From positions 8,113,292-8,177,291 of the forward strand of contig NZ_CP071872.1 of NCBI RefSeq assembly GCF_022647665.1: DNA of 64,000 nt, given 5' to 3'. Numbering within the stretch: position 1 is the stretch's first letter; the number at the start of each line of letters is the position of its first letter. Shown one piece after another: positions 32,847 through 39,120 of the stretch. A program made the position numbers and the translations under genes. The notes under the pieces were generated by a model. It saw only the letters and a list, made by a program, of their open reading frames with translations. It was not told the origin of the DNA and did not search any database. Source of the DNA: Streptomyces formicae (GTDB lineage Bacteria > Actinomycetota > Actinomycetes > Streptomycetales > Streptomycetaceae).

Positions 32847-33293
32847 TCAGGCAGCGACAACCTCGACGCCGAGCTTGGCAGCAACCTCGGGGTGCAGACG
32901 CACAGACACCTGGTGCGAGCCCAGGGTCTTGATCGGCGAACCGAGCTCGACACGGCGCTTGTCGACGTCCGGGCCACCGGCGGACTTGATCGCCGAGGCG
33001 ATGTCAGCCGGGGTGACGGAGCCAAAGAGGCGGCCGGCGTCGCCGGAGCGGACGCTCAGACGCACCTTCACGCCCTCGAGCTTGGCCTTGATCTCGTTGG
33101 CCTGCTCGATGGTCGCGATCTCGTGGATCTTGCGAGCGCGACGGATCTGCTCGACGTCCTTCTCGCCACCCTTGGTCCAGCGGATCGCGAAACCACGCGG
33201 GACCAGGTAGTTGCGAGCGTAGCCGTCCTTGACGTCGACGACCTCGCCGGCAGCGCCGAGGCCGGAGACCTCGTGGGTGAGGATGATCTTCAT
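32847..33293 (-). CDS. rplI: 50S ribosomal protein L9
   Basis: 148 residues, MKIILTHEVSGLGAAGEVVD at the start, the L9 N-terminal signature with GYARNYLVPRGFAIRWT. The long connecting helix and C-terminal rRNA-binding domain follow (SVRSGDAGRLFGSVTPADIA). L9 binds 23S rRNA near the L1 stalk. It is the last gene of the rpsF-ssb-rpsR-rplI operon, 18 bases after rpsR, and is followed by a strong terminator. Length is normal. Confidence 0.98.
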   Translation of the reverse strand: MKIILTHEVSGLGAAGEVVDVKDGYARNYLVPRGFAIRWTKGGEKDVEQIRRARKIHEIATIEQANEIKAKLEGVKVRLSVRSGDAGRLFGSVTPADIASAIKSAGGPDVDKRRVELGSPIKTLGSHQVSVRLHPEVAAKLGVEVVAA

Positions 33294-33311
33294 GTGTCGG
33301 TCACCCTTCCC

Positions 33312-33548
33312 TTATCGCGCGGTGGACGTGTAGGGCAGCAGCGCCATCTCACGGCTGTTCTTCACGGCCGTGGCGACGTCACGCTGGTGCTGCGTGCAGT
33401 TGCCGGTCACGCGGCGGGCACGGATCTTGCCGCGGTCGGAAATGAACTTCCGCAGCATGTTCGTGTCCTTGTAGTCCACGTACGCGGTCTTGTCCTTGCA
33501 GAATGCGCAGACCTTCTTCTTCGGCTTGCGCACAGGCGGCTTCGCCAT
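33312..33548 (-). CDS. rpsR: 30S ribosomal protein S18
   Basis: 78 residues, MAKPPVRKPKKKVCAFCKDK. The core YKDTNMLRKFISDRGKIRARRVTG is the S18 signature. A CxxC (CAFC) and a later Cys (GNCTQ) suggest the zinc-binding form of S18. S18 forms a heterodimer with S6 on the platform of the 30S subunit. It sits 44 bases after ssb in the rpsF operon. Many Streptomyces carry a second, Cys-free rpsR elsewhere; this window has only this one. Confidence 0.97.
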   Translation of the reverse strand: MAKPPVRKPKKKVCAFCKDKTAYVDYKDTNMLRKFISDRGKIRARRVTGNCTQHQRDVATAVKNSREMALLPYTSTAR

Positions 33549-33592
33549 GGTGTATCTCCTGTGTGATCAAGAAGTGGGGGTACGAGCTGCCC

Positions 33593-34168
33593 TTAGAAGG
33601 GAGGCTCGTCCGAGTAGCCGCCGCCGGAGCTTCCGCCCCAGCCGCCACCGCCGCCGCCCTGCTGGCCACCGCCGGCCGGGGCACTGGTCGCCCAGGGGTC
33701 GTCGGCGGGAGCACCGCCACCACCCTGCGGGCCACCACTGGGACCGCCGCCCCAGTTGCCGCCGCCCTGCTGGCCACCGCCGTAGCCGCCCTGGCCACCG
33801 CGACCGGTGGTCTTGGTGACCTTGGCCGTGGCGTTCTTGAGGCTGGGGCCGACTTCCTCGACGTCCAGCTCGTAGACCGTGCGCTTGACGCCCTCGCGGT
33901 CCTCGTAGGACCGCTGCTTCAGCCGGCCCTGCACGACGACGCGCATGCCTCGCTGGAGCGACTCGGCGACGTTCTCCGCCGCCTGCCGCCAGACCGAGCA
34001 GGTCAGGAACAGGCTCTCGCCGTCCTTCCACTCATTCGTCTGACGGTCGAAGGTGCGGGGAGTGGACGCGACGCGGAACTTCGCGACCGCCGCACCGGAC
34101 GGGGTGAAGCGCAGCTCGGGGTCGTCGACGAGATTGCCGACGACCGTGATGACGGTCTCGCCTGCCAT
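33593..34168 (-). CDS. ssb: single-stranded DNA-binding protein
   Basis: 191 residues. The OB fold occupies about residues 1-110 (ETVITVVGNLVDDPELRFTP, FLTCSVWRQAAENVAESL, VVQGRLKQRSYEDREG). A Gly/Gln-rich linker follows, then the acidic tip DEPPF that recruits replication and repair proteins. It coats single-stranded DNA during replication. Co-transcription with rpsF and rpsR is the conserved bacterial arrangement. The ATG at 34168 has GAGAGG upstream. Confidence 0.97.
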   Translation of the reverse strand: MAGETVITVVGNLVDDPELRFTPSGAAVAKFRVASTPRTFDRQTNEWKDGESLFLTCSVWRQAAENVAESLQRGMRVVVQGRLKQRSYEDREGVKRTVYELDVEEVGPSLKNATAKVTKTTGRGGQGGYGGGQQGGGNWGGGPSGGPQGGGGAPADDPWATSAPAGGGQQGGGGGGWGGSSGGGYSDEPPF

Positions 34169-34211
34169 GGGTGAACCTCTCGGCGGGGATTGCTTCTGGC
34201 TGCTTGCTGCT

Positions 34212-34239
34212 ACTCGAACCCGATGACCTCTGAGCTAGC
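34212..34239 (-). other. tRNA-like D-arm and T-arm motifs between rpsF and ssb
   Basis: On the minus strand GCTAGCTCAGAGG (34239-34227), like a tRNA D-arm, is followed six bases on by GGGTTCGAGT (34221-34212), like a T-arm. The anticodon arm is absent, so this is not a functional tRNA. It may be coincidence or the scar of an internal tRNA deletion. Confidence 0.35.
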
Positions 34240-34242
34240 TGC

Positions 34243-34533
34243 TCAGTGGGTCTCGGGACGGAGGACCTTGGTCCGGAGGACCGACTCGTTCAGGTTCATC
34301 TGGCGGTCGAGCTCCTTGACGACCGCAGGCTCGGCCTGCAGGTCGATGACCGAGTAGATGCCCTCGGGCTTCTTCTTGATCTCGTAAGCGAGACGACGAC
34401 GGCCCCAGGTGTCGACCTTCTCCACCTTTCCGTTGCCCTCACGGACGACGGAGAGGAAGTTCTCGATCAGCGGGGAGACAGCGCGCTCCTCGAGATCGGG
34501 GTCGAGGATGACCATCACCTCGTAGTGACGCAT
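34243..34533 (-). CDS. rpsF: 30S ribosomal protein S6
   Basis: 96 residues from ATG 34533, MRHYEVMVILDPDLEERAVS, with the very strong ribosome-binding site AAAGGAGG. The frame extends 76 codons further upstream but without homology. Landmarks are WGRRRLAYEIKKKPEGIY and the C-terminal LNESVLRTKVLRPE. S6 is part of the 30S platform and dimerises with S18. It is the first gene of rpsF-ssb-rpsR-rplI. A hairpin in its leader may serve autoregulation by S6:S18. Confidence 0.97.
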   Translation of the reverse strand: MRHYEVMVILDPDLEERAVSPLIENFLSVVREGNGKVEKVDTWGRRRLAYEIKKKPEGIYSVIDLQAEPAVVKELDRQMNLNESVLRTKVLRPETH

Positions 34534-34561
34534 GTGGAACCCACCTCCTTTGGACTCAGCG

Positions 34562-34580
34562 GCCACGGTCGTTCCGTGGC
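34562..34580 (-). promoter_or_regulatory. hairpin in rpsF leader (possible S6:S18 autoregulatory element)
   Basis: Inverted repeat GCCACGG / CCGTGGC with a 5-base loop, 29 bases before the rpsF start. Many bacteria regulate rpsF through an S6:S18-binding leader with a CCG motif; this hairpin is a candidate only. Confidence 0.35.
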
Positions 34581-34816
34581 AGGAGGGTCGTGATGCGTAA
34601 GCATCGATGTCTACGAGTAAATCAGGCGCCACTGACAATCGGCCTCGGTTGACGAGGGATCGAGTGCTGGCCTGGGCAGACACCGGTGCAGATCGTACAG
34701 AGTACCCGCACACCCGCTTCGGGTTGAAATCCGGCGACCGAGGACCGCACCCTGTACCCATCGGATGTGGGCGGCGTCACAGTGCGCCGCCTTCCGGCAA
34801 CGCCAGGAGGTGCTCC

Positions 34817-35131
34817 ATGGCACAAACACAACCGAACCCCACCGGCTCTCTCCTCGCCACGGACGGCAAGCCCCATCCCCTCCAGGACATCCTGATGGCG
34901 GTGACCCTGTTCCTGGGTGCGGTGGCTTTTGTGACCGCGCAGTTCCACGGCCTCCATCTGCTCAGCTCCTGGTCCGGGCTGATCGGGATCCTGACGGGCG
35001 GCTACGGCCAGTTCATCTCGGCGACGACCCGCGAACGCTTCCTCCTGATCGTCGGGCTCGGCGCCTCGGCCATCGGCTTCTTCCTCGGGATGTCGCACGG
35101 CGGGCTCTTCGGTGGCTTGATCGGCTACTGA
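34817..35131 (+). CDS. small conserved membrane protein
   Basis: 104 residues from ATG 34817, preceded by GCCAGGAGG; the longer frame to 34607 was rejected. After a polar N-terminus there are three hydrophobic segments (about 27-45, 50-68 and 75-100), ending in SAIGFFLGMSHGGLFGGLIG. It is conserved next to rpsF in Streptomyces from memory. I do not recognise a domain. It may be a small accessory or stress protein; function unknown. It is divergent from rpsF and upstream of femX. Confidence 0.8.
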   Translation: MAQTQPNPTGSLLATDGKPHPLQDILMAVTLFLGAVAFVTAQFHGLHLLSSWSGLIGILTGGYGQFISATTRERFLLIVGLGASAIGFFLGMSHGGLFGGLIGY

Positions 35132-35278
35132 TCGGCTACTAGCACCCTCCTCGGAAGGCCATGCGGGGCCAGGGCCCGGGGCATCCCACGGAAAGGTGGT
35201 GCCCGGGCCCAGTAGGCTTCGGCGCGAGAGCCGGAGCCCCTGTACCCATGGGGACACACCTGCCGAGGAGCGCCCCGC

Positions 35279-36397
35279 ATGAGCCTGACCCTGAGGACCA
35301 TCAGCCGAGAGCAGCATCTGGCATACATCCAGACCCTGCCCGCGGCGAGTCACTGCCAGGTCCCGGCATGGGCGGACGTCAAGACGGAGTGGCGCTCGGA
35401 GAACCTCGGCTGGTTCGACAAGAGCGGTGAGCTCGTCGGCGTCGGTCTCGTCCTGTACCGGCAGCTGCCCAAGATCAAGCGGTACCTCGCCTATCTCCCC
35501 GAGGGTCCGGTGATCAACTGGTACGCGCCGAACCTGGACGACTGGCTGCAGCCGATGCTGGCCCACCTCAAGAACCAGGGTGCCTTCTCGGTGAAGATGG
35601 GCCCGCCCGTCGTCATCCGCCGCTGGGACGCCCCGGCGATCAAGGCCGGTATCCAGGACCCGGACGTGAAGCGCCTGCGCGATGTCGAGGCCACCCATAT
35701 CGAGCCGCGCGCCTTCGAGGTCGCCGACCGGCTCCGCAAGATGGGCTGGCAGCAGGGTGAGGACGGCGGCGCCGGCTTCGGAGACGTACAGCCCCGGTAC
35801 GTCTACCAGGTGCCGCTGGCCAACCGGTCTCTCGATGACGTCCTCAAGGGCTTCAACCAGCTCTGGCGGCGCAACATCAAGAAGGCCGAGAAGGCCGGTG
35901 TCGAGGTGGTCCAGGGCGGCTACGACGACCTCGCCGAGTGGCAGCGGCTCTACGAGATCACGGCCGAGCGCGACCGCTTCCGCCCCCGCCCGCTTTCCTA
36001 CTTCCAGCGCATGTGGACGGTCCTGAACAGCGAGGACCCCAACCGCATGCGGCTCTACTTCGCGCGGCACAACGGGGTGAACCTGTCCGCCGCGACCATG
36101 CTCGTCGTCGGCGGTCACGTCTGGTACTCCTACGGAGCCTCCGACAACATCGGCCGCGAGGTCCGGCCCTCGAACGCGATGCAGTGGCGGATGCTGCGCG
36201 ATGCCTACGCCATGGGCGCCACCGTCTACGACCTGCGCGGCATCAGCGACTCCCTCGACGAGAGCGACCACCTTTTCGGCCTCATCCAGTTCAAGGTCGG
36301 CACCGGCGGAGAAGCCGTCGAGTACGTCGGCGAGTGGGACTTCCCGCTCAACAAGCTGCTGCACAAGGCGCTCGACATGTACATGTCCCGCCGCTGA
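35279..36397 (+). CDS. femX: FemX-type aminoacyltransferase for peptidoglycan bridge
   Basis: 372 residues of the FemABX family: two GNAT-like domains with conserved stretches LYRQLPKIKRYLAYLPEGPV, LWRRNIKKAEKAGVEVVQGG and FLxxFKxG-like LIQFKVGTGGEAVEYVGEWD. In Streptomyces FemX adds the glycine that links LL-diaminopimelate in the stem peptide, using glycyl-tRNA; it becomes dispensable only when VanK is expressed in vancomycin-resistant cells. The ATG at 35279 has GAGGAGCGCC upstream. The next gene, an alanine-racemase-like protein, starts 65 bases downstream on the same strand, suggesting a cell-wall unit. Confidence 0.93.
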   Translation: MSLTLRTISREQHLAYIQTLPAASHCQVPAWADVKTEWRSENLGWFDKSGELVGVGLVLYRQLPKIKRYLAYLPEGPVINWYAPNLDDWLQPMLAHLKNQGAFSVKMGPPVVIRRWDAPAIKAGIQDPDVKRLRDVEATHIEPRAFEVADRLRKMGWQQGEDGGAGFGDVQPRYVYQVPLANRSLDDVLKGFNQLWRRNIKKAEKAGVEVVQGGYDDLAEWQRLYEITAERDRFRPRPLSYFQRMWTVLNSEDPNRMRLYFARHNGVNLSAATMLVVGGHVWYSYGASDNIGREVRPSNAMQWRMLRDAYAMGATVYDLRGISDSLDESDHLFGLIQFKVGTGGEAVEYVGEWDFPLNKLLHKALDMYMSRR

Positions 36398-36462
36398 TGT
36401 TTCCGTAGACCCCGCTCATCACTCTGATACACCGCTCACCCCAGAAAGGTTCCGGACCGGCC

Positions 36463-37494
36463 ATGGCGCTCTCCCTCTATGTCGACACCGCTCGCTGGCG
36501 GGCGCACCAGAAGTCCGTGATCGACCAGTTCCCCGGCCTGGTCCCGGTCTGCAAGGGCAACGGCTACGGGTTCGGCCATGAGCGGCTCGCGGAGGAGACC
36601 ACCCGCTTCGGCTCGGACATGCTTGCCGTCGGCACGACCTACGAAGCGGCCCGGATCAAGGACTGGTTCAGCGGCGACCTCCTCGTCCTCACGCCCTTCC
36701 GCCGGGGAGAAGAGCCGGTTCCGCTGCCGGACCGGGTCATCCGCTCGGTCTCCTCCGTCGACGGTGTGCACGCTCTCGTCGGCGCGCGCGTGGTCATCGA
36801 GTGCATGAGCTCCATGAAGCGCCACGGCGTCTCCGAGCACGAGCTGGGCCAGCTGCACGCCGCCATCGAGGACGTACGGCTGGAGGGCTTCGCGCTGCAT
36901 CTGCCGCTGGACCGGACGGACGGCTCGGACGCGGTCGAAGAGGTCATCGGGTGGATGGACCGGCTGCGCAGCGCCCGGCTGCCGCTCCACACCATGTTTG
37001 TGAGCCACCTGGGCGCCGCAGAACTGGCCCGTCTGCAGCAGCAGTTCCCGCAGACCCGCTTCCGCGCACGGATCGGCACGCGGCTGTGGCTCGGCGACCA
37101 CGAGGCCACCGAGTACCGCGGCTCCGTCCTCGACGTCACCCCTGTCGCCAAGGGCGACCGGTTCGGCTACCGGCAGCAGAAGGCGGCCTCCGACGGCTGG
37201 CTGGTCGTCGTGGCCGGCGGCACCTCCCACGGCGTCGGACTGGAGGCGCCGAAGGCGCTGCACGGCGTCATGCCGCGCGCCAAGGGCGTCGCCCGGGCGG
37301 GCCTGGCCACCGTCAACCGCAACCTCTCGCCGTTCGTCTGGGCGGGCAAGCAGCGCTGGTTCGCCGAGCCGCCGCACATGCAGGTCTCGATCCTGTTCAT
37401 CCCGGCGGACTCGCAGGAGCCGCAGGTCGGCGACGAGCTGGTCGCCCACCTGCGCCACACGACCACGCAGTTCGACCGCCTGGTCGACCGCTAG
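36463..37494 (+). CDS. alanine racemase-family PLP protein
   Basis: 343 residues with the N-terminal PLP-barrel motif VCKGNGYGFGHERL, where the Lys binds PLP. The barrel is followed by a short C-terminal domain (RNLSPFVWAGKQRWFAEPPH). It is shorter than standard Alr and I do not see the second-domain catalytic Tyr motif clearly, so racemase activity is not assured. Position after femX and near the class A PBP gene suggests an envelope role, perhaps supplying or editing D-amino acids. The start ATG follows AGAAAGG. It converges with the glycosyltransferase gene, stops six bases apart. Confidence 0.83.
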   Translation: MALSLYVDTARWRAHQKSVIDQFPGLVPVCKGNGYGFGHERLAEETTRFGSDMLAVGTTYEAARIKDWFSGDLLVLTPFRRGEEPVPLPDRVIRSVSSVDGVHALVGARVVIECMSSMKRHGVSEHELGQLHAAIEDVRLEGFALHLPLDRTDGSDAVEEVIGWMDRLRSARLPLHTMFVSHLGAAELARLQQQFPQTRFRARIGTRLWLGDHEATEYRGSVLDVTPVAKGDRFGYRQQKAASDGWLVVVAGGTSHGVGLEAPKALHGVMPRAKGVARAGLATVNRNLSPFVWAGKQRWFAEPPHMQVSILFIPADSQEPQVGDELVAHLRHTTTQFDRLVDR

Positions 37495-37500
37495 GGCCTG

Positions 37501-38997
37501 TCAGCCGGCCGTGGGCCCTGTCGTTCCCCACTCCACCCGCGGCCCCTCCACCGCGTGCGCAGCGTGCCGCGCGGGATGTGCCGCCCGCCCGAGCACGAAC
37601 ACGTCGGGCGCCCCGTCCAGCACTCCGCCCGAGGGGTCGTCGGCCCCCTCCCGCCGGACGGGGTCCCGCTCCGGCATCAGGATGTCCCGTACGACCACCG
37701 CGCACAGGTACAGCGTCCCCAGCAGGTGCACGGCGATCGCCAGCTGATAACCCTCCGTCGGGAGGCCCTGGTGCTTGTCGCCGCTGCTCGTGTATGCCAG
37801 GTACATCCAGATCCCCAGGAAGTACATGACCTCGCACGCCTGCCAGATCAGGAAGTCCCTCCAGCGGGGCCTGGCCAGGGCCGCGAGCGGGATCAGCCAC
37901 AGCACGTACTGCGGTGAGTAGACCTTGTTGGTGAGGATGAACGCGGCCACGACCAGAAAGGCGAGCTGCGCGAAGCGCGGCCGGCGCGGGGCCGTCAGGG
38001 CCAGGGCGGCGATTCCCGCGCACGCCAGGACCATCAGCACCATCGCATACGTGTTGACGGCTTCGACCTCGAGTGACTCGCCCGTGCGCTGCGTGATGAT
38101 CAGCCAGAAGGAACCGAAGTCGACCTGCCGCTCCTGACTGAAGGTGTAGAACTTCTTCCACCCCTCGGGCGCGAGCAGCATCACCGGCACGTTCACGACC
38201 AGCCAGGCTCCCGCCGCGCCGAGCAGGGCAGCCCCGTACTCCCGGTACCTTCCGGCTCGCCAGCAGAGCACCAGCAGCGGCCCGAGCAGCAGGGCCGGAT
38301 AGAGCTTGGCCGCGGTGGCGAGCCCGATCAGGATGCCGAACGCAAGGGCTCGACCGCGGGACCACATGAGCATCGCCGCGGCCGTGAGCGCCACCGCGAG
38401 GAGATCCCAGTTGATCGTGGCGGTGAGAGCGAACGCGGGCGCGAGAGCGACCAGGAGCCCGTCCCAGGGGCGCCGGCGGTGCGTGCGTGCGACGCAGACC
38501 GCGATGATCGCGGCGCAGATCATCAGCATGCCCGCATTGACCATCCAGTACAGCTGCTCACGATGCTGAAGAGAGCCGCCGGACGGTGTCAGCCAGGCCG
38601 CGACCTGCATGAACAGCCCTGTGAGGACAGGGTATTCAAGGAACTCCATATCGCCGCTGAGCCGGTCGAAGTACGGCACGAGACCATCGGCGAATCCCCG
38701 TCCGAGGAAGAGATGAGGGATGTCGGAGTAGCACGCGTGCGTGTACTGCGAGCTGGCGCCCCGGAACCACGCCCAGTTGTAGCAGGGGAGCTTCTGCACC
38801 ATGCCCAGCGCGAACATCCCGATCGTCACCAGGACCACGACCCGCACCGGCGTCAGCCGACTCGTGCCGATCCGCGCGAAGCGTCCGAGCGGACCGCCGA
38901 TCAGCTCGCTGCCGGCCGCCGCGACCTCGTCCCGCTGCGTAGGGGACACCGTTGGCTGCTCCTGGTGGTGCACGTTCGTCTTCTCTGCGCTCGGCAT
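37501..38997 (-). CDS. GT87-type membrane glycosyltransferase (DUF2029)
   Basis: 498 residues from ATG 38997 with GGCAGGA upstream. About ten membrane helices are visible (for example VRVVVLVTIGMFALGMVQ, LYWMVNAGMLMICAAIIAV, GAAGAWLVVNVPVML). FLEYPVLTGLFMQVAAWLTP is typical of the GT-C polyprenyl-phosphate-mannose transferases (GT87) of actinobacteria, with an acidic pair in an early loop. Such enzymes add mannose or arabinose to envelope lipids or glycans. It is downstream of the PBP gene on the same strand but separated by a terminator. The C-terminal 60 residues are soluble. Confidence 0.86.
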   Translation of the reverse strand: MPSAEKTNVHHQEQPTVSPTQRDEVAAAGSELIGGPLGRFARIGTSRLTPVRVVVLVTIGMFALGMVQKLPCYNWAWFRGASSQYTHACYSDIPHLFLGRGFADGLVPYFDRLSGDMEFLEYPVLTGLFMQVAAWLTPSGGSLQHREQLYWMVNAGMLMICAAIIAVCVARTHRRRPWDGLLVALAPAFALTATINWDLLAVALTAAAMLMWSRGRALAFGILIGLATAAKLYPALLLGPLLVLCWRAGRYREYGAALLGAAGAWLVVNVPVMLLAPEGWKKFYTFSQERQVDFGSFWLIITQRTGESLEVEAVNTYAMVLMVLACAGIAALALTAPRRPRFAQLAFLVVAAFILTNKVYSPQYVLWLIPLAALARPRWRDFLIWQACEVMYFLGIWMYLAYTSSGDKHQGLPTEGYQLAIAVHLLGTLYLCAVVVRDILMPERDPVRREGADDPSGGVLDGAPDVFVLGRAAHPARHAAHAVEGPRVEWGTTGPTAG

Positions 38998-39038
38998 AGG
39001 CACATCCTGCCGTACACCGCTGTCGGCACGTTCCAGCC

Positions 39039-39047
39039 TGTGGACAA
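39039..39047 (-). promoter_or_regulatory. single DnaA box upstream of the GT87-type gene
   Basis: TGTGGACAA, complement of the preferred box TTGTCCACA, 41 bases before the start at 38997. Confidence 0.5.
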
Positions 39048-39053
39048 CGGCGA

Positions 39054-39093
39054 GGGCCGCCGCACCGGAGGAACGATTCCGGTGCGGCGGCCC
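39054..39093 (-). terminator. terminator after the class A PBP gene
   Basis: Inverted repeat with 16-bp perfect arms (39054-39069 and 39078-39093) and an 8-base loop, rich in GC. Confidence 0.88.
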
Positions 39094-39120
39094 TTGCGAC
39101 GGATACCAGGCGCGCGGCCG

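Noticed and set aside
34607..34816. N-terminal extension of the small membrane protein at 34817
   Set aside because: Low-complexity sequence; a strong GGAGG ribosome-binding site precedes ATG 34817.
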